The notes below the pieces were generated by a model. The model saw only the letters and a list, made by a program, of their open reading frames with translations. It ran no database searches and was not told the origin of the DNA. The translations under genes were made by a program, and so were the position numbers. DNA of 64,000 bases, taken from Aphrocallistes beatrix (lineage: Eukaryota; Porifera; Hexactinellida; Sceptrulophora; Aphrocallistidae). Positions 42,501 to 52,788 of this stretch are shown here, in pieces. Numbering within the stretch: the first letter of the stretch is position 1; the number at the start of each line of letters is the position of its first letter. Location: assembly GCA_963281255.1 (NCBI GenBank), contig OY725498.1:930001-994000 (forward strand), in the 5' to 3' direction.

Positions 42501-43801
42501 TACGGAGTTATATGTTTTAAAAGCAATTTGTATAGACGAATAGATTATGAATAGGAATGTAGAAAGCTTCCATTATTTTAAAGTCTAAATATGGAGTGAA
42601 TGAATTAGAATAAAATTTACTATTCCCACAAAGCAATCCGAACCTCAACCTCAACGAAATATCTGTTTAAGGTAGAGACGGTTAAGCGACTTGTGCTTTA
42701 ATAAACACAAGCGCGCTTCGCTTGCTTGCGCCGCGGCTTGCGGATACTTTGTGTCCGCAGAGTCGCCCTGAGAGGGCCTGGAGTTACTCAATCTTGCCTA
42801 TTTTTGAGATTTGTTTACTTTATGTATCTATTGTAAACAAAAGTAAACAAAAAAATTATCATACAGATCTGAAAATACGATATTCGAAATATACACCCCC
42901 AAAAAACCCATGTCAACCGTTGTAAGCTAGTCTCTAGCATATTTTCTATTGAAACAAAAGTAAACAATGATGCGTTTCCATCGAAAGCACAACTTGAAAT
43001 TATTTAATGAGATATTATAATGCTAGATGCTTGTTACTGGATGAAGAACTGAAAAAGTGCGAGTATGACCATGAAAGGATAATGGCAGAGTTCCAAGCAG
43101 TCAATGAGCGGAACAAGGAAGAGGTTTGCGAGGAGTTGAACAAACTCAGTCACACGATACAAGAACTATCTGGTGAGAGAGATAAACTGAAGAAGAAGTT
43201 GGACAAAGTCCTAAGGTCTGCTAAGAAGCTGAAACAGAGGTATAAGCAGAAGCTGAGTGAGTATGGGGAATCTCTGAAGATGTGTAAGGCTGAGAGAGAT
43301 AAGGTTGTTTTCCTGTTTATTCCATCTGTGACGGAGATAACAAATCTTATTACTAAGGTTAAATAATTATAAATTTTACTACTCAAATGCTGGAATATTT
43401 TACTATGGATACATTCGGTGGATATAAACTCGGATGTGCATTATATTGTCTTTATGTGTAATTAGATTCAAGAGTTGAAAGTTGCTCAACAACATTCTCT
43501 CGAATCAGAAATAGAACGTCTTTGCAAGAAGCTGACAGAGCTGCAGAGGAGACAGCACGAGTTCAACTTCCTCATCCACAACCAAGAACCGCCTCAGAAT
43601 AGGCGCGTATCTGATGACGTCATCTCCGTTGCAACCGTAGATAACAATGAATCGAATACGCGTGAAATTGAGCTGCTGAGTCGTAAGCTGGACAGCTTGA
43701 CCACTCGTCACTCCGAGCTATTAGCTGGTCTCAAGGAGCAATCCATCCGACCGCTAGGAATGGATGTAGAGTCCCATTCTGACCTCAGTGGGAGGGACTA
43801 G
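39554..43801 (+). CDS. CEP83: CEP83 (CCDC41), centriolar distal-appendage coiled-coil protein (7 exons)
   Basis: Exons are 39554-39954, 40326-40589, 41201-41519, 41611-41928, 42016-42161, 43027-43303 and 43466-43801. Every junction is GT-AG and restores frame, giving about 686 aa (human 701). CEP83 anchors mother centrioles to the membrane at the start of ciliogenesis. The product is nearly all coiled coil. Diagnostic blocks are LTPERVEMIRAEVAERLE, SYSFLKGEYEHEVNRR, SSLEAEKATLSLHVDRTQ and the C-terminal ERLCKKLTELQRRQHEFNFLI, which parallel LRAQIQQELE, HTFLKSEFEH and RLKDIQRRHNEFRSLI of the human protein. The N-terminus aligns from the first Met, so no earlier coding exon is needed. Introns 1 (371 bp) and 2 (611 bp) hold nothing recognised; intron 5 contains a dispersed repeat. 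The gene implies the animal builds cilia. Confidence 0.9.
42810..42946. repeat. Dispersed repeat, copy A (CEP83 intron 5)
   Basis: ATTTGTTTACTTTATGTATC plus TATTGTAAACAAAA, the GATATTC..AAAT.TACACCCCC block and TAGTCTCTAGCATATTTT recur in the same order at 52838-52948. The preceding CG-rich stretch (42710-42780, cgcgcttcgcttgcttgcg) may belong to the element. Family unknown; no coding capacity. Confidence 0.75.
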
Positions 43802-44338
43802 GTCTGTGATCAGATGTTTGTATTTTATAGACTTTGGAACATTGTTGATTCATGAACTTACGAATAGGACACTTCACCAATTCATTTATACCTGTATCTT
43901 GTACGCACTTTATTATAATTTCAAAACATGACGTCACTCCCTCAGGTTAGGCATTATCACCAGCACGCGTGAGTTAAGAATGTTACAAGCGATTGCATAG
44001 AGTGGGACTTCATTTAAAAAGGTGAGCACTTCCTCTTTTGAAATTTTAAGGCCCTTCAAATGAAGATATCATCACCACATAGCTACTCTCGAAATAATCA
44101 ATATCCAATTTCTACTCACTTTGACACATTTATAATTCCCATAGCGATATATTGAATTACTATGCATATAATTAAAATTTACTTGGCATTATCGAAATTC
44201 AGCTCAGATGTCTCAGTAAGCATAGTCTACTAAAGTCTACCAACACACTTGTATGCTTACTCTGTTGCATAAGAGCTGCTAACTTTAATTCATTACACTC
44301 CGTTGCAGCTAGCTCTACTCCTACCAACTAGTGCAGGC
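43802..44338. other. Intergenic CEP83-PIX
   Basis: 537 bp with no recognised feature. Two AG dinucleotides with pyrimidine tracts just before the PIX start (near 44307 and 44336) could be acceptors for a 5' UTR or alternative first exon. Confidence 0.4.
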
Positions 44339-47300
44339 ATGACTTCTCTCTCCACAGACAAACTGAAGCGATGGATCGTGATCAAGAACTGGCTGATCGC
44401 TCTCGACCTGATCCTCCCGAACCCTGACGCCCCTGAAGACGCCCTGGAGATCCTGGGTCTGATCGAGGACCTCAAGAACGGCGAGATTCTGTGCCGCCTG
44501 GCCAACCGTATCAAACCCGGCAGCGTAGACTCAATACAGAGCGAGTCTCACAACACAGCGGCCGTGCAGCATAATGTGGGCAGATTCACTCAGGCCTGTG
44601 AGGTGTTCGGACTGCTACCAGAAGACGTGTTCAAACCGGACGACCTCGTGATGGGGGACAATCACGAATCTGTACTAGTCACCTTAGAGGCACTGTACCG
44701 ACACGCCTCCTCACTCGGACTCGGGAAGCAATTCACCAAGCACTCTCTGAGAAGGAAGTCCAGCAGGAAGATGGACAAGCCCATGATCCCTCAGGACTGG
44801 AGGAAACCTCCCAGTGTATCGAGTCAGAACGAACCCATACATGAGCATGTAGTGAGGGCGCTCTACCCCTTCCAGGGTACGGAACCGGATGAGCTGAGCT
44901 TCCAGGCCGGGGACAAGATCCTAGTGCGGAGTGTGCTGGATGGGAAGTGGTGGGAAGGGGAGTGTGAAGGCCGCTCAGGATGGTTCCCTGGTAACTATGT
45001 AACCGAGCTGACGTCATCAGAAACAATGGCCACACCGCCTCAAGATGACGGGGACGACAAGAACTCCAGCCTGCAAGTCTTCTACAACCTGGACATCCAG
45101 GACATGCTGGATGCACTGCGGAAGTATAGGGACGACCTCCACCACCTGTACACCCAGTACTTAACTCCACTCGCGAAATCTAACATCCTCTCCAAGCCCT
45201 TGTCAGCTGCTCTGCAACTAAATGTGACTGAGTTGGCCGCGTTTGAAACTCAGCAATTCGAGAAGCTGGAAGAGATCTGCAGTAGGTCTCCTGAGGAACA
45301 GACAGTGGGAGAATTCCTGCTCGAGAACTTACCTCAGATTGAGAACCTCTACTTCCAGTACTCAGCTTCCCACCCCAAGGCGCTCTCCATCATCACAGAG
45401 AACTCAGACACCATATCCAGCTTCATAGAGAAACAGGGCGGTGCCAGTCCCGGGATGATCACGCTTTCCCTGTACTTGGGTAAGCCTTTCAAAATGTTGG
45501 AGAAGTACGCCACACAGCTGTTGGAGCTGGAGAGACACATTCCTGAGACACACGAGGGCACGGCGGCCATGAAGGAGGCAGCTATCAAGTTTAAAATTCT
45601 CAACGCGAGCGTGCAAGAAGTGCGGAAGCGGAAGGAGGTGGAGTTGGAAATGGTGACTTCGAAAGTGGATAACTGGGGCGGGAAGAATTTGGAAGAGCTG
45701 GGAGATTGCTACTTCTCCACACAGGTGTATATGAATATGGATTTCCAGCAGACCAGCTTTGTGCTAATGTTTGATGGCGCAATGGTTGTGTTAGAAGTGC
45801 AGCCGAGTCTGAGTGGTTACATTCTGAGAGAACTGTATGAACTGAGTTCCGTGACTCTCTCTATTATACAGAACGACACGTTCTATCCGATTGAGATCCA
45901 CGGGCCCAGTTATGTGGAAGTTCTCTACTGCGAGCATTCCACTGATAGAGATGGCATATTGCAGACGTTTGAGTTGTGTAGGAAGAAACCCATGAATAGA
46001 CCCACTTTCACCCCCCCGCCTCCTCCTCCCACTCAGGGAGAAACAGGTTAGTTTGGTTCTGTTAGCAGTGTTAGAATGAAACTAGTTTTCAATCTAAGTG
46101 ATAGTCTAGATCAAGGGTGCTCAAACGGTGGCCCGCGGATAATTCGCTTGTTTTCGTTATTCATATATATACAGTAGATTGACGTGCTTCAATCGTCAGA
46201 TAATAATTGTTTTTTTAATGATTTGTGGCCCGTAAGGCGGAGCCTAATTTTTAAAGTGGCCACGTAGATTTAAAAGTTTGAGCACCCCTGGTCTAGATAG
46301 TGTACATGGTTACTATGTAACAGTTGAGATCTCAGTCTTTACTCCAAATTCGTTCAGAATGTATTGATTGTTTTATTATACGTACTTAATTGAATAAACA
46401 GAAGTTTCATTTCAGCGGAAATTCTTGATTAATAATTTGTTTTCTTCTTTCAAGTTGTTTATTTTTAAACAAATCAACAAAATAATTTAGATCCGTCATT
46501 GTGAATCCTCGGTAGCTAATTTTAGTTCCCATTCAGTTACCATAGTCATCGAATCCATACAAACAACCGCAGGAATCGCGTGATGGAAATCTTATCTACA
46601 TAATAGCGTGTGATCTTTTGTTTTATTCTTCCTATTATTGTGGAAAAACTCGTTGGTATTCCAGTTCGTATTTGAATACTTAAATTGATATCAACTCTCT
46701 AAAACTGTTCTCTACAAACTCGACGATTAATTCACTGATAATGTATCCGAATTCTTGCAAACAGTTTGGTACGTACTTAATTAAAAGTAATTAAATGCAT
46801 AGTTTACTGAGTATTTCTTGTAGAGCGAAATGGCAGTGAAGAGACCCCGAAGCGTCCAATCCAGCGCAGCCGTTCAGACATTCCTAGGAGCGTAACGGCG
46901 GTCAACAAATCTTCTGGTCTCTTCCAGCCCCAGCTCTCCGCCAGACAGATACAGCTGTCACAGCCCGGGGCCGCTCTGCCTAAGATAACCCGGCCCCTCT
47001 ACTGGGGGTTCAAGTCCCTGAAGCCACTCCCCGCTGGCAAAATCCAGAAAGTAGAGCACGACCACAAAATGTTCATGAAGCGCGGTTCTATGAGCGGATA
47101 CAAGAAGAAGAGAGTCAGGCCTACTTCCTCGGAGACTTTCACTGAAGCTGAAAGGGTAAGAAATAGAAATTACGAATTATTAATAGTAACTTCCATTGTA
47201 TTGCTTATCCCTATTCACTTGTATTAAGTATTTAAATTTGTAGAAAAAAGCTGAGGAGGAGACATTTATTTTGCGAGTTGCTGAGAGCTACAATACACAA

Positions 47301-47531
47301 CAGCGTCAGAAGTTAATCCCTAGACAGACCCTCCTCATCAGGTACACAGGACAGGACCAACAGCCCCCGATAGAGGAGGTACCGCAGAACTTCTCGATTT
47401 TAGAATCCCAAGTTGCTAAACTAACCTCGGAGATGTCCAAACTAAGAACGGAGTTGGAGTCTGAAACTTCTGAAAGAAAAAGACTCGAAACGCTCCTCAA
47501 TTCCCTCCACTCCAAAAGAACGCCCTTGTAA
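44339..47531 (+). CDS. ARHGEF7: PIX/Cool-type Rac/Cdc42 GEF (ARHGEF6/7), 3 exons
   Basis: Exons are 44339-46046, 46824-47155 and 47244-47531, in frame, 775 aa. PIX proteins bind PAK through SH3 and GIT through the C-terminus, activating Rac/Cdc42 at adhesions and synapses. Order: CH domain (about 8-125), SH3 at 170-224 (ALYPFQGTEPDELSFQAGD...WWEGECEGRSGWFPGNYV), DH (about 240-430; LSKPF-like LGKPFKMLEKYATQLLELERH and QEVRKRKEVELE) and PH (about 450-550). A proline run (PPPPPP) follows, then a linker with the PIX-like WGFKSLKPLP motif (exon 2) and a C-terminal coiled coil (exon 3, VAKLTSEMSKLRTELESE). The domain string is unique to this family. The protein ends SKRTPL rather than the vertebrate WDETNL, so the PDZ-type tail differs. 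Intron 1 contains a hAT MITE. Confidence 0.93.
46112..46290. mobile_element. hAT-type MITE, 179 bp (PIX intron 1)
   Basis: The ends CAAGGGTGCTCAAAC and GTTTGAGCACCCCTG are inverted, with GTGGCCCGCGG / GTGGCCCGTAAGG interior words. A perfect 8-bp duplication GTCTAGAT lies at 46104-46111 and 46291-46298. This is classic animal hAT MITE structure. Confidence 0.92.
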
Positions 47532-47733
47532 CCGCATTGCCTCTTTTAGCACTTTATAATCTACGCTTCCCTTCTGTAAATACAACAATTTTGGTGTAAA
47601 TACTATTCATGTTGAGCTATGTTTGTATCAATATTGCTAATAATTATTAAGGAATAAATTATTCACGAAAGTACAGCTAAACACGGAGATTTGTGCAACT
47701 AAATTATGCGAGATTGCTTCTAAATAGTTCGAC

Positions 47734-49290
47734 ATGTCTGCTAATCTAATCGACATTCCATCAGACAGCCCCGCCCCCTCATCCGATGACTTAGACCCGG
47801 AGACACTGGCGAATGTTTCCGCCTGGACCAACTGGTTCCAGGAGGAGCACGCCAATTACGCGCACTTCCCCGCTCAACCGGATGAGACGACTTTCAGTGA
47901 GATCTACCACGCTCTGGTTAACAGCACCGCACTGGACACCTTGCTCCAGCTGGAGCACACTTCTTCCATCGCAGTGGCCGAGATTACGGAAGCGAGAGAG
48001 CACGCTATGCAGCAACTCCTCGCGAAACACGAGAATCAAATGGAAAGCGCATTGGACATCCAATCTAGTGATGTGAACATAAATGTGCTTGCTCGCAATC
48101 ATACACAAGAACGGGAGGCGATGGAGGTGAGGTGGGACAGTGAGGTTAGTCAGCTGATCGACTCGCAGAAGAGAGAGTATAGAGAGTTCGTGCTGAATCT
48201 ACACGATGAGATGTTGCGTGAGCAGATGAGTGCTGATACTGGGAACAAGCGGTCTCCGTTCCACAAGGATTGTGTTGCCATTGAACAAGCTAAAGCCAGG
48301 AATGAAGCTCTCAGTCACATTTTAAACTCCACTTCCCTTTCACATGCACCTGCACTCCCTGCCGAGACCAGCAGGCTCCAGGAGAGCTTCACCATTAACT
48401 TAGGTGCCTTGCATTCAGAATGTTCTGGAAAGTTCATTTCTATAATTAACTTTTATATTTATATATATATAGGAACACAACGTAAGTCTACACACAATAT
48501 AAGAGTGCTACGCTGTGACCCTCTGGATCTCTGTCAGGAGTCCAACACATTCCACAGTGAGGAGCCTATCACCCCCCTGGGACCCCTCAGACCCACACCG
48601 GAGCGTCTCCAAACTGCGATCAGTCTCTACAGCACGCGACTCACTGGGATGGTACTCCTAGTCGACCCCTCTCTCAGCCTCTTCTCATCCCCCACAGAGG
48701 AGCTTAACCGCATCTGTGGCCGCTCCATAGACTTCCACTTCCCCTCTCTGGACAGACAGCTCCAGACTGTGCTAGAGCTAGTCCCAGTGATATCCGAGCA
48801 GAGAGCTCCTACTCCTGTGTTCGAAACTCCCAAAAAGCCGTTACCCCAAACCGATCCGAAATCTCTCCATCTCGGAGATGCGTACATCACCCGGCATTCC
48901 AACCTCTCAGAGGTGCACGTTCTGTTCAACCTTGTCTCTAATGACGACGTCGCCAGCATAGATCTCCCTTCTAGACATCCTATCATTGCGGGTCTAAGGA
49001 ATGTGTTAAGTATCGCGTTTCAATATGACATTTATATGCTGAGTGTCCCGTTACTGCTAGTCAATCAGATGCAGCCTGATATGACTGTCAACTGGTGCAT
49101 TCGGAGGGCTGAAATGGTTCTTAAATGTTTTAAAGGGTTTATGCTCGAAAATTCACACCTCGCTGCTATCTACCCGAGGACGATCCAATTCTTAGTTCCT
49201 GCAGAGGTTTCGAGGGAAATGTTTGAACAATTTTCTGCTATGATTCCCACTGTTTTTCGCGTAAGTAATTCTATGACAATAAAATCCTAG
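47734..49290 (+). CDS. FERRY3: FERRY3/C12orf4 family protein (two exons, tiny in-frame intron)
   Basis: Exons are 47734-48403 and 48473-49290, 495 aa (human about 552). FERRY3 is a subunit of the FERRY complex, a Rab5 effector that links early endosomes to mRNAs. Matches to my memory of the human protein include DVNINVLARNH (with an extra residue), KREYREFVLNLHDEM, LQESFTINLG joined to TQRKSTHNIR, LQTAISLYS...GMVLLVD, CIRRAEMVLKCFKGFM and the end FRVSNSMTI. The 69-bp intron (48404-48472) has no stop and is a multiple of three, so the whole 47734-49290 is also open. Splicing is supported because it removes 23 low-complexity codons and restores the conserved block. A GTAAGT at 49261 is not a donor, since the frame past it matches the family C-terminus. 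Confidence 0.82.
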   Translation: MSANLIDIPSDSPAPSSDDLDPETLANVSAWTNWFQEEHANYAHFPAQPDETTFSEIYHALVNSTALDTLLQLEHTSSIAVAEITEAREHAMQQLLAKHENQMESALDIQSSDVNINVLARNHTQEREAMEVRWDSEVSQLIDSQKREYREFVLNLHDEMLREQMSADTGNKRSPFHKDCVAIEQAKARNEALSHILNSTSLSHAPALPAETSRLQESFTINLGALHSECSGKFISIINFYIYIYIGTQRKSTHNIRVLRCDPLDLCQESNTFHSEEPITPLGPLRPTPERLQTAISLYSTRLTGMVLLVDPSLSLFSSPTEELNRICGRSIDFHFPSLDRQLQTVLELVPVISEQRAPTPVFETPKKPLPQTDPKSLHLGDAYITRHSNLSEVHVLFNLVSNDDVASIDLPSRHPIIAGLRNVLSIAFQYDIYMLSVPLLLVNQMQPDMTVNWCIRRAEMVLKCFKGFMLENSHLAAIYPRTIQFLVPAEVSREMFEQFSAMIPTVFRVSNSMTIKS

Positions 49291-49692
49291 ACTCGACCTA
49301 GAACCATTTAATTTTTTATGTATATAAATGTATGTATATACCTTGTGTATACTTGGCTTAGAAATTGATAGAGATTTAACGTTCTATATTAAACTAATAG
49401 AGATTTAGCGTCCATACTAATACAATTAACTACACAGCTCAAATAATCACGAAATTAATATTGATAAAGTTACTCTTTACATTGGTAATGTCAAACTGCT
49501 GCTTCTAGAAACTTACTAGGTATATCCAGTTGGAATGTCCCTGGATAGAAACTTTTTATTTTTGGTTGCATACTTGTGCATGGAGGAGGGTTAGTAATTT
49601 GATAGCGACTAAATTTGTGCCTATCATTAATTCCTTTCTTGGTAAGTCCATTTAAAAGATGTGCATTTACGTTTTGCTGCATTAATCTTGAA
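49291..49692. other. Intergenic FERRY3-NAAA1
   Basis: 402 bp, AT-rich, no further gene recognised. Confidence 0.4.
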
Positions 49693-50769
49693 ATGGTTCG
49701 TTCGAATGTGATTCTTGTTTCCGTTTTCATTTTTCTTTTCGCCATTCCGTGTCTCTCAAGCAAGACTCCCACTTACACTATCGATCTCGATGACCCCCCT
49801 GAGCTACGCTGGAAGCAGGTGGCCACTCACTACAAATCGCAGATTAACGCTATCATCTCGAAAGCTTTGCAGCTGTTTCATGTTCCTGAGGCCTTACTGA
49901 AACTCCTCCAAACGCAGGCTCCAGCCATCCTAGCTTATCTTCCAAAAGATTACGGACAGGAGATTGTTGGAATTTCTCGAGATGCTGGTGTTTCTCTTGC
50001 CAATATGATATTGGTTAATGTTCTCTATGACGTCACTGCGGCTTGTACCAGTATTGTTGCACAGACTAATGATAACAAGATCATCCATGCCAGAAATCTT
50101 GATTATAGGCTGGCAGATGAATTGCGGAATTTAACGATTATCGTCGAAGCGAAACAGAGAAACGCTACCGTATTTCGTGCCGTTACATTTGCAGGAATGA
50201 TAGGAATGCTCACTGGACAGAAACCGAATAGTTTTAGTATCACCTTGGACCAGCGCAACAAAGGAGACCGATGGGAGAATCTGTATGAAATGTTGTTGGA
50301 TAGACAGGCTCACTTCGACTCTTTTGAAATCAGGCGTGTGTTAGAAATGCCAGGTCTCGATTACGCAGGTGCGCTCAGGGAGTTTCAGGTTAGCGTGATG
50401 ATGGCTCCTTGCTACCTCATCCTGGGAGGAGTGAAGCCTGGAGAAGGTGCAGTGATCACAAGAGACAGAGAGTCCGAAATATCTGTCCGTTTCCTGGATA
50501 CAGATAAGGGAACTTGGTACGTGTTAGAGACTAACTACGATTGGTGGGTTCCTCCTCCTTCCAAAGATGACCGCCGAGACCCAGCGATTAAGCATATGAA
50601 CAAGATCGGTCGAGGTAACACGACTCTCTCTGCTCTGTATGAGGTGTTGTCCACTCCCCCTGTGTGTAGACCTCAAGGAACCGTCTACACTGTTCTCATG
50701 TCTGCAAGTGACCCGCAGATGTTGAGTTCGGTGATTAGAGACGCTGAATCTCCTTGTAACCAGGAGTAG
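49693..50769 (+). CDS. NAAA: NAAA/acid ceramidase-family N-terminal-nucleophile amidase, copy 1
   Basis: An intronless frame of 358 aa (human NAAA 359). NAAA is a lysosomal cysteine amidase that hydrolyses N-acylethanolamines; ASAH1 is its ceramide-cleaving relative. A signal peptide (about 1-22) precedes the YTIDLDDPPELRWKQV block typical of the alpha subunit. The autocleavage site and nucleophile is C118 in TAACTSIVAQ. R134, N135 and D137 in HARNLDY, and the ETNYDWW block with DDRR, follow the family active site. Several sequons fit a lysosomal glycoprotein. PPELRW and the ETNYD.W motif favour NAAA over ASAH1. ATG 49693 is used because the signal peptide starts there. The 3' half is almost identical to the next gene. 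Confidence 0.92.
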   Translation: MVRSNVILVSVFIFLFAIPCLSSKTPTYTIDLDDPPELRWKQVATHYKSQINAIISKALQLFHVPEALLKLLQTQAPAILAYLPKDYGQEIVGISRDAGVSLANMILVNVLYDVTAACTSIVAQTNDNKIIHARNLDYRLADELRNLTIIVEAKQRNATVFRAVTFAGMIGMLTGQKPNSFSITLDQRNKGDRWENLYEMLLDRQAHFDSFEIRRVLEMPGLDYAGALREFQVSVMMAPCYLILGGVKPGEGAVITRDRESEISVRFLDTDKGTWYVLETNYDWWVPPPSKDDRRDPAIKHMNKIGRGNTTLSALYEVLSTPPVCRPQGTVYTVLMSASDPQMLSSVIRDAESPCNQE

Positions 50770-51290
50770 GATTAGTTAGCGTGAATATATGCAGTAATTA
50801 AAGTTGGTGAAAAGTGTTGTAGAGATTGTACGTGTTTTAGCCATTGACTATATTTACATACCTATGCTTCCTTAAGTAATCATTGTGTAACTTAGTGGTA
50901 CTAGTATTGATTTCTGTGTGAGAATTGAACGTCATATACGTACTACAACTGTACCACCTTTAAATTCCTATCCTACCAGTCTGGTTCATTTTGATCATAT
51001 CCGGTCATTTATCTTCGTATTGTTTACATTTTAAGAGAAATTTTAAAATATAACTTTCAGTTCCTTATCTGAACTCTAGCCAAGCCCTGTATTAATATGT
51101 CATTGACTCATTGATCAGCTCAGATTAATCTTCTATTATAGATATCAAGATCCAGTGAATACTACTACATCATGTAGAATGTGAAGTAATTCAATAGCTT
51201 TGCTGTCTAGAGCTGGGTATGCTCATTTTTTTCCTGGAAATTCCTTTAAAGTGATCTGGATAGAGTATCTTACTGCTTTTCTATTGTAAA
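50770..51290. other. Intergenic NAAA1-NAAA2
   Basis: 521 bp that should hold the copy 2 promoter. I see no obvious copy of the sequence upstream of copy 1, so the duplication is old outside the homogenised coding part. Confidence 0.4.
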
Positions 51291-52355
51291 ATGGTTCATT
51301 TGAATTTCTTCTTTTCTCTGTTCTTTACTCTTTTAATTATTCCGTGCCTTTTACGCCCCACTCCCACTTACACCATCAATCTCGATGATCCCCCCGAGAT
51401 ACGCTGGAACCAGGTGGTCACTCAGTTTGAGACTGAGATAAAGCTCGTGATCACGAAAGGACTGCATCTACTTCAGATTCCTAATCTCCTGATTGACCTG
51501 CTTCAAACGCAAGGGCCAGCAATCCTAGCTTATATGCCGATGGATTACGGAGCGGAAATTGTAGGTATTTCACAGCAAACTGGTGTTTCCATAACTGACG
51601 TGATCCTGTTGAACATTCTCTATGACGCCACTGCAGCTTGTACCAGTATTGTTGCACAGACTAACGATAACAAGATCATCCATGCTAGGAATCTTGATTA
51701 CTCGATCCCGGAAATATTGCAGAATTTGACATTTACCGTTGTGGCGAAAAAAGGAGGCTCTACTGTATTTAGTGGCGCTTCATTCGCGGGAATGGTGGGT
51801 ATTATCACTGGACAGAAACCGAACTCATTTACTATCAGCGCTAATGAGCGTGATAAGGGGTCTAGATGGGAAAATTTGTATGAAATGTTGTTAAATAGAC
51901 AGGCTCACTTTCTCATGTTTGAAATCAGGCGTGTGTTAGAAATGCCAGGTCTCGATTTCGCAGGTGCGCTCAGGGAGTTTCAGGTTAGCGTGATGATGGC
52001 TCCTTGCTACCTCATCCTGGGAGGAGTGAAGCCTGGAGAAGGTGCAGTGATCACAAGAGACAGAGAGTCCGAAATATCTGTCCGTTTCCTGGATACAGAT
52101 AAGGGAACTTGGTACGTGTTAGAGACTAACTACGATTGGTGGGTTCCTCCTCCTTCCAACGATGACCGCCGAGACCCAGCGATTAAGCATATGAACAAGA
52201 TCGGTCGAGGTAACACGACTCTCTCTGCTCTGTATGAGGTGTTGTCCACTCCCCCTGTGTGCAACCCTGGGACCGTCTATACTACCCTCATGTCTGCAGG
52301 TGCCCCACAGAAGTTGAGTTCGGTGATTAGAGACGTAGACGCTCCTTGTGACTAG
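51291..52355 (+). CDS. NAAA: NAAA-like amidase, copy 2
   Basis: An intronless frame of 354 aa with a signal peptide (about 1-22). Nucleophile C117 in TAACTSIVAQ is followed by HARNLDY and ETNYDWW, so all visible active-site residues are intact. The first half differs widely from copy 1, while 51918-52261 matches 50323-50666 with only two base differences (one Tyr to Phe, one Lys to Asn). Sequons also differ in the N-terminal half. Separate functions for the two N-terminal halves, which include the lid and part of the substrate channel, are possible. It lies head to tail with copy 1. Confidence 0.92.
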   Translation: MVHLNFFFSLFFTLLIIPCLLRPTPTYTINLDDPPEIRWNQVVTQFETEIKLVITKGLHLLQIPNLLIDLLQTQGPAILAYMPMDYGAEIVGISQQTGVSITDVILLNILYDATAACTSIVAQTNDNKIIHARNLDYSIPEILQNLTFTVVAKKGGSTVFSGASFAGMVGIITGQKPNSFTISANERDKGSRWENLYEMLLNRQAHFLMFEIRRVLEMPGLDFAGALREFQVSVMMAPCYLILGGVKPGEGAVITRDRESEISVRFLDTDKGTWYVLETNYDWWVPPPSNDDRRDPAIKHMNKIGRGNTTLSALYEVLSTPPVCNPGTVYTTLMSAGAPQKLSSVIRDVDAPCD

Positions 52356-52550
52356 GATTAAGATTTGTGTTCGTTTATTGGTTAGGAGCATCGCATGCTC
52401 ACTACATATATTTGTAGTGCTCCATGATTAGGAGTTATTTAATGTCTAAATATTATGATGTGTGTATTAAGTAGCTAGCTATTACTACTAATTAACTGCA
52501 TGTACTTACGCGTGTGTTTCAGTTGGATTTGTCCATAGTAAGTCGCCCTC

Positions 52551-52788
52551 AGCTACATATGTAGCCACTTGTAGCTACACGTGTAGCTACATGTGTAGCT
52601 ACATGTGTAGTTACACGTGTAGCTACATGTGTAGCTACACGTGTTGCTACACATGTTGCAACACGTGTTGCAACACGTGTAGCAACATGTGTTGCAACAC
52701 GTGTAGCAACACGTGTTGCAACATGTGTAGCAACATGTGTAGCTACACATGTAGCTACACGTGTTGCTACATATGTAGCTACATATAT
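52551..52788. repeat. Array of palindromic 12-mers (GTAGCTACACGT type), about 20 units
   Basis: The unit alternates TAGCTA or TTGCAA/TAGCAA with ACACGTGT or ACATGTGT, each a palindrome, at a 12-bp period. Both strands therefore read alike, and several frames are open for about 80 codons with Cys-Tyr-Ser or Ala-Thr-His-Val repeats; these are not proteins. Each ACACGTGT contains the E-box CACGTG. It lies between NAAA copies 2 and 3 and abuts a dispersed repeat. Confidence 0.93.

Noticed and set aside
42710..42780. CG-rich stretch as a conserved exon
   Set aside because: No frame with protein-like content and no splice signals; probably part of the dispersed repeat.
44303..44338. Upstream TTG start for PIX
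   Set aside because: ATG 44339 begins just before the CH domain; the upstream codons look like a splice acceptor and leader.
49261..49290. GTAAGT in FERRY3 as a donor to a further exon
   Set aside because: The frame read straight through (FRVSNSMTI...) matches the family C-terminus and stops at the expected place.
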